A stretch of 60,799 nucleotides of DNA from Mycobacterium sp. E183 (GTDB lineage Bacteria; Actinomycetota; Actinomycetes; Mycobacteriales; Mycobacteriaceae). The stretch covers positions 1 to 60,799 of the forward strand of contig NZ_LZJN01000187.1 in the NCBI RefSeq assembly GCF_001667735.1, read 5' to 3'. The position numbers and the translations under genes are program-made. The notes below the pieces were generated by a model. That model ran no database searches and was not told where the DNA came from. It saw nothing but the letters and a program-made list of their open reading frames with translations. Of this stretch, positions 33,690 through 41,528 are shown one piece after another (within the stretch, counting starts at the first letter, position 1; every line of letters starts with the position of its first letter).

Positions 33690-34438
33690 CCACTGCGGCA
33701 CAAACCGGAACCAGTCTTGAGCTCGAAGCGGTTCGGTTGTCCTACACCGGGACTCCGGTCATCGACGGGCTGAGCCTGACGGTGCGCCCCGGGGAGATCC
33801 TGGTGCTGACCGGGCCGTCGGGCTGCGGCAAGTCGACGCTGCTGCGCGCCCTGGCGGGGCTGCTGCGGCCCGACGCGGGCCGGGTGCTGGCCGACGGCGC
33901 GGAGGTCACCACCACCTCGGGTGACCGCGGCATGGTGTTCCAGGACAACGCGCTGCTGCCGTGGCGAACCGTGCGGTCCAACATCGAGCTGGCGCTGCGG
34001 CTGCGCGGCGAGCCCCGGGCCACCCGTCGCGCGCAGGCCGAGCGCTGGATCGACGAACTCGGGCTCGCCGGTTTCGGCCACTTCCTGCCCAAAAGCCTCT
34101 CCGGCGGGATGCGCCAACGGGTCCAGCTCGCCCGCGGCCTGGCGGGTGCGCCCCGCGCGGTGATGATGGATGAGCCGTTCGGCGCGCTGGATACTCAAAC
34201 CCGGGCGGCCATGCAGCGGCTGTTGATCGACACCTGGCGCACCCATCCCACGACGATCGTCTTCGTCACCCACGACGTCGACGAGGCGCTCGCGCTGGGG
34301 GACCGGATCGTCGTGCTGGGCCGGGCTGGGGAGCCGCCCCGCGCATCCATCGACGTGCCTGATCCGCGCGGAGAGCTGCCGAGGGACGGGTTGCGCGCCG
34401 AAATCATTGCCGCCCTGGGCAACTTGGTGGCGGCATGA
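33686..34438 (+). CDS. ABC transporter ATP-binding protein, NitT/TauT family
   Basis: This 250-residue nucleotide-binding subunit has Walker A (GPSGCGKST, residues 43-51), the Q-loop (FQDNALLPW), the signature LSGGM near 138, Walker B (MMDEPFGALD near 160-168) and the H-loop (FVTHDVDEA). It powers the permease upstream. It overlaps that gene by ATGA and the flavoprotein gene by ATGATG, showing strong translational coupling across transport and redox genes. Confidence 0.95.
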   Translation: MTTAAQTGTSLELEAVRLSYTGTPVIDGLSLTVRPGEILVLTGPSGCGKSTLLRALAGLLRPDAGRVLADGAEVTTTSGDRGMVFQDNALLPWRTVRSNIELALRLRGEPRATRRAQAERWIDELGLAGFGHFLPKSLSGGMRQRVQLARGLAGAPRAVMMDEPFGALDTQTRAAMQRLLIDTWRTHPTTIVFVTHDVDEALALGDRIVVLGRAGEPPRASIDVPDPRGELPRDGLRAEIIAALGNLVAA

Positions 34439-37134
34439 TGGAGATCCCGGACCCGGCGACCCCCCTCCGCCTCGACTGCGACGTGCTGGTCATCGGCGGT
34501 GGGACCGCCGGCACCATGGCGGCGCTGTCGGCCGCCGAGCACGGCGCCCAGGTGCTGCTGTTGGAGAAGGCCCACGTCCGGCACTCCGGCGCGCTGGCGA
34601 TGGGCATGGATGGCGTGAACAACGCCGTCATCCCGGGCAAGGCCGAACCCGAGGATTACGTCGCCGAGATCACCCGCGCCAACGACGGAATCGTCAACCA
34701 GCGCACCATCTATCAGACCGCCAGCCGAGGATTCGCGATGGTGCAGCGGCTGGAACGCTACGGGGTGAAGTTCGAGAAGGACGAACACGGCGAGTACGCG
34801 GTGCGCCGGGTGCACCGCTCCGGCTCCTACGTGCTGCCCATGCCGGAGGGCAAGGACGTCAAGAAGGCGCTGTACCGGGTGCTGCGGCAACGGTCGATGC
34901 GCGAGAAGATCCGCATCGAGAACCGGCTGATGCCGGTGCGGGTGCTGACGTCCGATGGCCGCGCCGTCGGCGCGGCGGCGCTGCACACCCGCACCGGTGA
35001 ATTCGTCGCGGTCGGGGCGAAGGCGGTGATCCTGGCCACCGGAGCGTGCGGGCGGCTGGGGCTGCCCGCGTCGGGCTATCTGTACGGCACGTACGAGAAC
35101 CCGACGAATGCCGGCGACGGGTACGCGATGGCCTTCCACGCGGGTGCGGAGCTGTCGGGAATCGAGTGTTTCCAAGTCAACCCGTTGATCAAGGATTACA
35201 ACGGGCCGGCCTGTGCGTACGTCGCGAACCCGTTCGGCGGCTACCAGGTCAACGCACACGGTGAGCGGTTCGTGGACTCCGACTACTGGTCGGGTCAGAT
35301 GATGTCGGAGGTGAAGAGCGAGATCGATTCCGCCCGCGGGCCCATCTACCTCAAGGTCTCCCACCTGCCCGACGAGACGCTGACCGCGCTGGAGAACATC
35401 CTGCACACCACCGAACGGCCGACGCGGGGCACCTTCCACGCCAACCGCGGCCACGACTACCGCACCCACGACATCGAGATGCACATCTCCGAAATCGGTT
35501 TGTGCAGTGGGCATTCGGCTTCCGGGGTCTGGGTCGACGAACACGCCCGCACCACGGTGCCCGGGCTGTACGCCGCCGGCGACCTGGCCTGCGTCCCGCA
35601 CAACTACATGATCGGGGCGTTCGTCTTCGGCGATCTCGCCGGCACCGACGCGGCCGCGGCCTGCGCGGAAAGCACTGCGCCGCAGGAGCTTCCGGGCGAG
35701 CAACTGCGCGACGCGCACGAGCTGATCTACCGCCCGCTGCGGCATCCGGACGGCCCGCCGCAGCCGCAGGTCGAATACAAGTTGCGCCGGTTCGTCAACG
35801 ACTACGTGGCACCGCCCAAGACGGCGGCCAAGCTGTCGATCGCCGTGCGCACCTTCGACCGCATGCGGGCCGAGATCGCCGAGATGGGGGCTCGCAATCC
35901 GCACGAGCTGATGCGAGCCGTCGAGGTGTCGTTCATCCGGGACTGCGCCGAGATGGCCGCCCGATCGTCGCTCACCCGCACCGAATCGCGCTGGGGCCTC
36001 TACCACGACCGCGCCGACCTGCCCGGCCGCGACGACAGCGAGTGGGGCTACCACCTCAACCTGCGCAAGGGCGCCGACGGCGAGATGGTGTTCCTGAAGC
36101 GGCCGGTCGCCCCGTACTTCGTGCCGGTGCCGGAACTGGACGGCCTGCCGCCCGCAGACCAGACCGTGCGGGCGGTCGAGGAGCCGCCGCTCGTCGGCGG
36201 CCAGGCCCCGGCCACCACTGCGTCCCGGATCGCTTCGGCCGCAACGTCATTCGAGCCGCCCTCGCCGCGCATCGCCGAAGTCCTGGCCCTCGAGGAGCCG
36301 ACGATCGCCGGGCTGCGGCCGTACCTGAGCGACCCCGACCCCGGCGTGCGCCGGACGGCGGTGGCCACCCTCACCGAACACATCCCCGAGGGCTATGCGC
36401 CCGCGTTGGTCGCCGCGCTGGACGACGCCGACGCCGCCGTGCGCCGCACCGGCGCCGAGGGGATCCGCGAGCTCGTCGAGGTGCTACCCGAGCCCGACGC
36501 CGTCCAGCCGCGGCTCAGCTCGGGCGACGTGGTGGTGCGGGCGGCCTCGCTCTACGTGCTGGCCGCGCGCCGGGTCGGCGACCCCGAGGACTACCGCCGC
36601 GCGCTCACCGATCCCGACCACCGGGTGCGCATCGAGGCCGTGCGGGCGCTGGTGTCCGTCGACGACGTGGCCGGGGTGGTCGCCGCCACCGGTGACGAGA
36701 GCCGCGAGGTGCGGATCGTCGCGGCCGCCGGGCTGGCCACGCTGCGCGGCGGCGGCGAGGCGGTCAGCGCGCTGATCACCGACCCGGACCCGTTGGTGCG
36801 CGCGGCCGCGCTGGCCGCGCTCGGTGAGCTTGGTTGCCGCCCAGCGGATCTCGCCGCCGTGAAAGCGGCGTTGCGGGCCCCGGCGTGGCAGGTGCGGGAG
36901 GGGGCGGCGCGCGCGCTGGCGGGCGCGCCGGCCGACGTCGCGGTGCCGGCGCTGGCCGAGGCGCTCGCCGACGCCCATCTCGACGTGCGCAAGGCGGCCG
37001 TGCTGAGCCTGACCCGCTGGGCCGGCGAACCCGCCGCGCGCGATGCGCTGAGCATCGCCCTCAAGGACGGCGACGCCGACGTGCGGGCCTACGCGCGCCG
37101 CGCGCTCGACCACGCGCGATCGACTGTGCGCTGA
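34435..37134 (+). CDS. AprA/fumarate-reductase-like FAD flavoprotein fused to a C-terminal HEAT-repeat array
   Basis: This 899-residue protein has two parts. Residues 12 to about 560 are a flavoprotein of the succinate dehydrogenase/fumarate reductase/APS reductase superfamily: FAD motif VIGGGTAG (G21-G26), RHSGALAMG, and the second FAD site YAAGD at 379-383. The next residues, including His389 in VPHNYMIG, resemble the AprA segment NPHKFSSG, where a His is implicated in substrate binding. Residues about 615-899 are about nine HEAT repeats (V-R-x-x-A pattern), which probably bind a partner. Together with the ferredoxin it looks like a soluble redox enzyme acting on what the ABC transporter brings in. 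The substrate is unknown. Either of two adjacent ATGs may be used. Confidence 0.85.
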   Translation: MMEIPDPATPLRLDCDVLVIGGGTAGTMAALSAAEHGAQVLLLEKAHVRHSGALAMGMDGVNNAVIPGKAEPEDYVAEITRANDGIVNQRTIYQTASRGFAMVQRLERYGVKFEKDEHGEYAVRRVHRSGSYVLPMPEGKDVKKALYRVLRQRSMREKIRIENRLMPVRVLTSDGRAVGAAALHTRTGEFVAVGAKAVILATGACGRLGLPASGYLYGTYENPTNAGDGYAMAFHAGAELSGIECFQVNPLIKDYNGPACAYVANPFGGYQVNAHGERFVDSDYWSGQMMSEVKSEIDSARGPIYLKVSHLPDETLTALENILHTTERPTRGTFHANRGHDYRTHDIEMHISEIGLCSGHSASGVWVDEHARTTVPGLYAAGDLACVPHNYMIGAFVFGDLAGTDAAAACAESTAPQELPGEQLRDAHELIYRPLRHPDGPPQPQVEYKLRRFVNDYVAPPKTAAKLSIAVRTFDRMRAEIAEMGARNPHELMRAVEVSFIRDCAEMAARSSLTRTESRWGLYHDRADLPGRDDSEWGYHLNLRKGADGEMVFLKRPVAPYFVPVPELDGLPPADQTVRAVEEPPLVGGQAPATTASRIASAATSFEPPSPRIAEVLALEEPTIAGLRPYLSDPDPGVRRTAVATLTEHIPEGYAPALVAALDDADAAVRRTGAEGIRELVEVLPEPDAVQPRLSSGDVVVRAASLYVLAARRVGDPEDYRRALTDPDHRVRIEAVRALVSVDDVAGVVAATGDESREVRIVAAAGLATLRGGGEAVSALITDPDPLVRAAALAALGELGCRPADLAAVKAALRAPAWQVREGAARALAGAPADVAVPALAEALADAHLDVRKAAVLSLTRWAGEPAARDALSIALKDGDADVRAYARRALDHARSTVR

Positions 37135-37198
37135 GGGCTTTCAGTGTGCGCTCAGGGCGGCGACACGCCGGTAAGCCCCGCCTTGGCCGCACACCCGT

Positions 37199-37738
37199 TC
37201 AGCGCAGGATCCTCGCGTAGAGCAGGCTGTCCTGCGGTTCGAGCCCCAGGTTGGGGTAGACCGCGTGGCGGGCCAGGCGCCCCTCCAGCACGAACCCGGC
37301 GCGCTCCAGCAACCGGGCCGAGCGCTCGTTGTCGACGTTGCACGTGGCCCACACCCGATACACGGCCCGGTCGCTGTCGAGCGCGGTCAGCAGCATGTCG
37401 AGCACCTCGCCCATCAGGCCCTTGCCCCACCATCGGCGGCCGAGGCAGTAACCGATCTCCACCGAGTGCGGCACCGGGCGCCGGCAACTGGTCAGCCCGA
37501 CCACTTCACCGCTGTGCCGCAATTCGATCGCCCACGTCCGCTCGTCAGGGGTGGCGTTGAGCTTTTCGGTGATCACCCGCCGCGTCGCCGCCACGTCGGG
37601 ATGCGGCGCCCACATCAGGTACCTGGTGACCTCGGGATCGCGGGCGACCCGCTGGAACAGCGCGCCGGCGTCCTCGAGCACGGGCCTGCGCAGCACGAGG
37701 CGGGGTCCGGTGATGCGGTCGGGCGGATAATCGACCAC
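37199..37738 (-). CDS. GNAT N-acetyltransferase, RimJ/RimL type
   Basis: This 179-residue protein has the GNAT core. The start RLVLRRP is typical, and the acetyl-CoA loop is in GRRWWGKGLMGE (about residues 100-111), followed by NVDNERSARLLERAGF, the usual motif B region. It is likely to acetylate a protein N-terminus or a small amine. The GTG start lies one base after the stop of the serine hydrolase gene, so it is the last gene of the rsfA-hydrolase-GNAT operon. It is convergent with the flavoprotein gene. Confidence 0.85.
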   Translation of the reverse strand: MVDYPPDRITGPRLVLRRPVLEDAGALFQRVARDPEVTRYLMWAPHPDVAATRRVITEKLNATPDERTWAIELRHSGEVVGLTSCRRPVPHSVEIGYCLGRRWWGKGLMGEVLDMLLTALDSDRAVYRVWATCNVDNERSARLLERAGFVLEGRLARHAVYPNLGLEPQDSLLYARILR

Positions 37739-37739
37739 G

Positions 37740-38945
37740 TCAGAGGCCGAGCGCTTGATAGGTCCGCCGGACGAATTTCGGTTGCGCCGATTGCAGTTTC
37801 GCCAGCGACGTGTTGCCGGCGATCGCCGCCGCCACGTCCGCGGACATGTCGGGCAGGTTCTGCACCAGGTACAGCAGAACCAGGTCGGCGGTCGGGTCGG
37901 CCTGCCACCACGTCCCGTAGGCGCCCGGCCAGCTGAACGTCCCGAGCCCGCCCGGCCCGAACAGCGGCGCGCTGCGGGCGGGGTCGGTAACCACCGACAG
38001 GTTCAGTCCGAAGCCGCGGCCGACCCAATAGGGCGCCCCGAGGAAGTCGTGGCGCTTCTGTTCGTCGGTGAGCCGCTCGGTCCGCATCAGCCGGGCCGAC
38101 TCGGGGGAGAGCACCCGCACGCCGTCGATCGTCCCGTCGCCCAGCAGCATCCGCACGAAACGCAGGTAGTCATCGGCGGTCGACCACAGCCCGCCGCCGG
38201 CGTTGCAGAAGGACGGCGGCTTGATGTGTGGCGGCCCCATCGCGTCATGGTGCAGCCGGCCCTGCCCGTCGAGCCGGTACATGGTCGCCGCGCGGCGGCG
38301 CGCGTCGGGGGACACGAAGAATCCGGTGTCGGGCATGCCGACCGGACCCAGGACCCGTTCGTCGAGCACCTCGTTGAACGGTTCGTCCTCGATGCGCGAC
38401 GCGATCACGCCGAGCAGGTCGATGGAGTGGCTGTAGGTGAGCCGGTCACCGGGCTGATGCACCAGCGGCAGCTTGGCCAGCTCGGCGAGCCAGGCGTCCG
38501 GGCCCTGGTTGAACGGCAGCCGCACGTAGGCCTTCGCGATCGGCCCGGACACCGAGAAGCCGTAGGCCAGGCCGCTGGTGTGGGTGAGCAGGTCCTCGAT
38601 CAGGATGGCGCGCCCGAGCGGGTGCGTGCGGTCGAGCGGGCCGTGCGGGTCGTCGAGCACCCGCACGCCGGCCAGCTCCGGCGCCCAGCGCACGACCGGG
38701 TCCTTCAGCGTCAGCTTGCCCTCGTCGACCAGGCTCATCACCGCTGCGACGGTGACCGGCTTGGTCATCGACGCGATCCGGAACAGCGTGTCGCGCTGCA
38801 TCGGCAGGCCGGCGTCCACGTCGCGGTAACCGATTTCGTTGACCTGCAGGACTTCTCCACGCTGCCAGACCAGCGTCAGCGCGCCGGCGAGCAGCCCCGC
38901 GTCGACCACTTCGCGAATGGAGGCCGCATTGACGTCGAGATTCAC
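37740..38945 (-). CDS. Serine beta-lactamase/esterase-family hydrolase (class C type, Rv1367c-like)
   Basis: This 401-residue protein has the SxxK motif Ser59-Met-Thr-Lys62 and the second motif Tyr171-Ser-His. A HTSGL stretch follows LLTH near residue 120, as in this family. The usual YxN is therefore YSH. These enzymes include penicillin-binding protein 4-like peptidases, esterases and EstB-type hydrolases; true beta-lactamase activity is not implied. No signal peptide is evident, so it is probably cytosolic. It begins 4 bp after the anti-anti-sigma gene stop and is followed by the GNAT gene. Confidence 0.85.
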   Translation of the reverse strand: MNLDVNAASIREVVDAGLLAGALTLVWQRGEVLQVNEIGYRDVDAGLPMQRDTLFRIASMTKPVTVAAVMSLVDEGKLTLKDPVVRWAPELAGVRVLDDPHGPLDRTHPLGRAILIEDLLTHTSGLAYGFSVSGPIAKAYVRLPFNQGPDAWLAELAKLPLVHQPGDRLTYSHSIDLLGVIASRIEDEPFNEVLDERVLGPVGMPDTGFFVSPDARRRAATMYRLDGQGRLHHDAMGPPHIKPPSFCNAGGGLWSTADDYLRFVRMLLGDGTIDGVRVLSPESARLMRTERLTDEQKRHDFLGAPYWVGRGFGLNLSVVTDPARSAPLFGPGGLGTFSWPGAYGTWWQADPTADLVLLYLVQNLPDMSADVAAAIAGNTSLAKLQSAQPKFVRRTYQALGL

Positions 38946-38949
38946 CCGG

Positions 38950-39315
38950 TCAGGTTAGCTCCGGGCCGCGGGGAGCCCCGGCCAAGGCCTCGTCCACGGT
39001 GGGGTAGAGGTCGATGAACTCGTCGAGCCCGACGATGCGCAGCGGCCGGCTGGTGGCCGAACCGTCGGCCGCGACGCGCAGCGAGGTCGGGCTGTTCTCG
39101 GTCAGCCGATGTACCTCGACCAGCACGGTGATGCCCGCGGAGGACAGGAAGTCGACCTCGGTGAGGTCGATGACCAGCACCGCGGGCGTGCCGGCCAGGG
39201 CAACGTCGATGTGGGTGGCCAGCGACGGTGCGGTGATGATGTCCACCACGCCGCTGACCTGCAACACCACCGCATCCCCGGCTTCGCGGCGGGTTACCCA
39301 GAACTCCTCGCTCAC
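38950..39315 (-). CDS. Anti-anti-sigma factor, STAS domain (RsfA/Rv1365c-like)
   Basis: This 121-residue STAS-domain protein has the phosphorylation site region DFLSSAGI, with Ser58/Ser59 in the position of the regulated Ser of SpoIIAA. It should bind an anti-sigma factor when unphosphorylated and release a SigF-type sigma factor. It contains no cysteine at all, whereas Mtb RsfA is reported to be redox-controlled through a disulfide. A GTG start lies 6 nt after a TACGTT -10 box, so it may be leaderless. It heads the operon with the serine hydrolase. Confidence 0.85.
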   Translation of the reverse strand: MSEEFWVTRREAGDAVVLQVSGVVDIITAPSLATHIDVALAGTPAVLVIDLTEVDFLSSAGITVLVEVHRLTENSPTSLRVAADGSATSRPLRIVGLDEFIDLYPTVDEALAGAPRGPELT

Positions 39316-39321
39316 GCTCCG

Positions 39322-39327
39322 AACGTA
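39322..39327 (-). promoter_or_regulatory. Probable leaderless -10 box (TACGTT) for the STAS-hydrolase-GNAT operon
   Basis: On the minus strand TACGTT ends 6 nt before the GTG start at 39315. The spacing fits transcription starting at the start codon. No ribosome site is visible. Confidence 0.4.
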
Positions 39328-39394
39328 CTTTCTTCTCGGCGGCGGCCGACCACCCGGGCCGAAAACCCGCGGTCGCGACGAGCGGCCGGTTCGG

Positions 39395-40051
39395 TCAGCG
39401 CCGTCGCGCCCGGACGTACCAGAACGCCATCTCGACTTCGGCGCCGTCCACTTCCCGGCGCATCGTCGCGGGCTGAAGCGACTCGATGTCCCACCCCGCG
39501 CCGCCGAGCACGTCCCGCAGCGTCTGCTCCGAGACCGCCGGCCGGGGCCAGCGCTCGTCGGGGGCGTTCGCGTCCGAGAAGCAGCTCATCAACAACGTGG
39601 CGCCCGGTCTGGTCGCCCGGTGTACCGCGGCGGCGTAGCTGCGTTTGCCGTCGTCGTCGAGGCAGTGGAACATGCCGCTGTCGATCACGGTGTCGAAGGC
39701 GTCGGAATAGCCCTCCAGCTTGGTGGAGTCGGCCACCGCGAACGTGACGTCGGCTCCGGCGTCATTTGCACGGCGCTGGGCGGTCACCAGCGCGGCGGGC
39801 GAGATGTCCAGCCCGGTGACTCCGAAGCCGTTGCGAGCCAGATAGATGGCGTTGTCGCCGAGCCCGCAACCGATGTCGAGGACCTCGCCGTGGACCCAGC
39901 CGCCGTCGTGCCAGGCGACGACGCTGTCTTTGGGCGCCTTGGTATCCCAGGGGGGTGTGGCCATCGGTGGGATGCCTTCGCCGGGGCTTTCGCCGCGGTA
40001 GAGCGCGTCGAAGTCCATTCGCTGCATTCGGGAGAATCCAGAGCCCGTCAT
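39395..40051 (-). CDS. Class I SAM-dependent methyltransferase (Rv1377c-like)
   Basis: This 218-residue protein has the Rossmann-fold SAM motif VLDIGCGLGDNA (about residues 57-68), an acidic end of strand 2 in GLDIS, and an Asp in VADSTK, all typical of class I methyltransferases. The start region MDFDALYRG resembles thiopurine methyltransferase/TehB-like enzymes. The acceptor is unknown. Two further Met residues lie within the first 12 codons. It is followed by the STAS gene after 79 bp. Confidence 0.85.
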   Translation of the reverse strand: MTGSGFSRMQRMDFDALYRGESPGEGIPPMATPPWDTKAPKDSVVAWHDGGWVHGEVLDIGCGLGDNAIYLARNGFGVTGLDISPAALVTAQRRANDAGADVTFAVADSTKLEGYSDAFDTVIDSGMFHCLDDDGKRSYAAAVHRATRPGATLLMSCFSDANAPDERWPRPAVSEQTLRDVLGGAGWDIESLQPATMRREVDGAEVEMAFWYVRARRR

Positions 40052-40217
40052 TTTCGCCAGGGTAGCGCGACACGGCGTCGCCGCGAGGCGGGCACGAACC
40101 GCCCCGGCCGCGTGGCAACGCGGCGTCGTATCGAGGCCAAAATTTCATGACGGTTTCGGTTGGGCAAAGGTACTGCAGCGTGCCGCGATGCGCCGGCCGA
40201 TAACGCCCGCTTGCCTT

Positions 40218-40223
40218 TAATGT
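40218..40223 (+). promoter_or_regulatory. Probable leaderless -10 box (TAATGT) for the CBM2-type secreted protein
   Basis: The TANNNT hexamer ends 7 nt before the ATG at 40231. It overlaps an alternative GTG at 40222, which argues for the ATG as the true start. Confidence 0.45.
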
Positions 40224-40230
40224 GGGCCGC

Positions 40231-40662
40231 ATGGCCGAACTGAACAAATACGTGAAGCGCTGGCGCACAGCCCTTCACGTATCCGTGTCGGCATTGCTGG
40301 TCGCCACCTTCGGACTCGCCGTCACCCCGGCGGCTCATGCGGCCGCGCCCGCCTCGGCGACGCTGTCGGTGGAACATGCGTGGCAGACCGGTTTCATCGC
40401 CAACTTCACCGTCACCAACTTGAGCCTGGTGCCGCTCACCGATTGGCGGATTGACTTCGACATGCCGGCCGGACAATCCGTCCTGCACACCTGGAACAGC
40501 AACATCACCCAATCGGGCACCCACTTCACCCTTACCCCCGCGAACTGGAATCGCAGCATCGCACCCGGCGGTTCGGCGACGGGCGGCATGAGGGGCGCGC
40601 TGACCGGTTCCTTCACACCCCCGTCGAATTGCGTGCTCAACGGGCAAGTTCCCTGCACCTAG
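40231..40662 (+). CDS. Secreted CBM2 (cellulose-binding type) single-domain protein, Rv1987-like
   Basis: This 143-residue protein has a long signal peptide (basic head about residues 1-14, hydrophobic 18-36, cleavage near AHA) followed by one carbohydrate-binding module of family 2. The CBM2 pattern includes WQTGF, NLSLVPLTDW and HTWNSNI, ANWNRSIAPGGS, and a pair of cysteines near the end (NCVLNGQVPC). It has no catalytic domain. The sequence is strikingly like Mtb Rv1987, a secreted CBM2 protein often annotated as a possible chitinase. It stands alone between a methyltransferase and the pyrimidine operon, unlike its Mtb location as I recall it. Confidence 0.9.
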   Translation: MAELNKYVKRWRTALHVSVSALLVATFGLAVTPAAHAAAPASATLSVEHAWQTGFIANFTVTNLSLVPLTDWRIDFDMPAGQSVLHTWNSNITQSGTHFTLTPANWNRSIAPGGSATGGMRGALTGSFTPPSNCVLNGQVPCT

Positions 40663-40916
40663 GGGCGGTCTCGCGGCCCTCGCCGCGGTAGAGCCGGAGT
40701 CCGTTCGCCCCTCCCGGGCGACGGCTGAGCCCGTCATACCCACGCCGTGAAGCGCAACGAGTTGTCGCTACGAGGCGGGCACAGCGGGCGCCGACTCCCG
40801 GCGAGACGCCTGGGACGGGTGGGGCACGGCGGGCGATCCGGGATTGCGCACTCGTGCCCCGCGCCGGCGCTCCGCCAGAGAGGTGTTACGCTGCCGGGCA
40901 GTCGACATCCTTTAAC

Positions 40917-40945
40917 GATCCGTCCCGCGAGGCGGAGAAGGAGGT
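40917..40945 (+). promoter_or_regulatory. PyrR-binding RNA element overlapping the pyrR ribosome site
   Basis: The RNA 40923-40933 matches the PyrR-binding consensus UCC-N-G-N-GAGGY (here UCCCGCGAGGC), and it flows into the AGAAGGAGG Shine-Dalgarno region 11-20 nt before the pyrR ATG. In mycobacteria PyrR is known to bind the leader and block translation when pyrimidines are plentiful. An upstream CCAGAGAGG at 40875-40883 looks like a second, weaker copy. The rest of the 293-bp gap after the CBM2 gene shows no gene. Confidence 0.6.
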
Positions 40946-40955
40946 CAAGTCTCGC

Positions 40956-41528
40956 ATGGGTGCTGTGGACGAGAGCGGCTCAAGCCGCGGGTCCCGGGAA
41001 CTGATGTCGGCGGCCGACGTGGGCCGCACCATTTCCCGTATCGCACATCAGATCATCGAAAAGACCGCGCTGGACGGACCCGACGCGCCGCGGGTGGTGC
41101 TGTTGGGCATCCCGACCCGCGGCGTGATCCTGGCCGAGCGGCTCGCCACCCACATCGCCGAATTCAGCGGCGTGGAGGTGGGCCACGGGGGCCTCGACAT
41201 CACGTTGTATCGCGACGATTTGATGCAGAAGCCGCCGCGGCCGCTGGAGGCCACCTCGATCCCGGCGGGCGGCATCGACGACGCGCTGGTGATTCTCATC
41301 GACGACGTGCTGTACTCCGGGCGCTCGGTGCGTTCCGCGCTGGACGCACTGCGCGACGTCGGCCGCCCCCGGGTGGTGCAGCTCGCGGTGCTGGTCGACC
41401 GGGGCCACCGCGAACTCCCGCTGCGCGCCGACTACGTCGGCAAGAACGTTCCGACGTCGCGCAGCGAGAGCGTGCACGTGCTGCTCAGCGAGCAGGACGG
41501 GCGCGACGGGGTGGTGATCTCCCGATGA
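40956..41528 (+). CDS. pyrR: Pyrimidine operon regulator PyrR
   Basis: This 190-residue phosphoribosyltransferase-fold protein binds leader RNA with UMP as corepressor. The PRPP motif VILIDDVLYSGRS (about residues 108-120) is clear. The ATG at 40956 is preceded by a perfect GAAGGAGG ribosome site; the longer frame from 40854 lies over the leader and is not the start. It heads the pyr operon and overlaps pyrB by ATGA. Confidence 0.95.
   Translation: MGAVDESGSSRGSRELMSAADVGRTISRIAHQIIEKTALDGPDAPRVVLLGIPTRGVILAERLATHIAEFSGVEVGHGGLDITLYRDDLMQKPPRPLEATSIPAGGIDDALVILIDDVLYSGRSVRSALDALRDVGRPRVVQLAVLVDRGHRELPLRADYVGKNVPTSRSESVHVLLSEQDGRDGVVISR

Noticed and set aside
40747..41004. 85-codon frame before pyrR
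   Set aside because: It runs through the PyrR leader and into pyrR out of frame, with Arg-rich low complexity.
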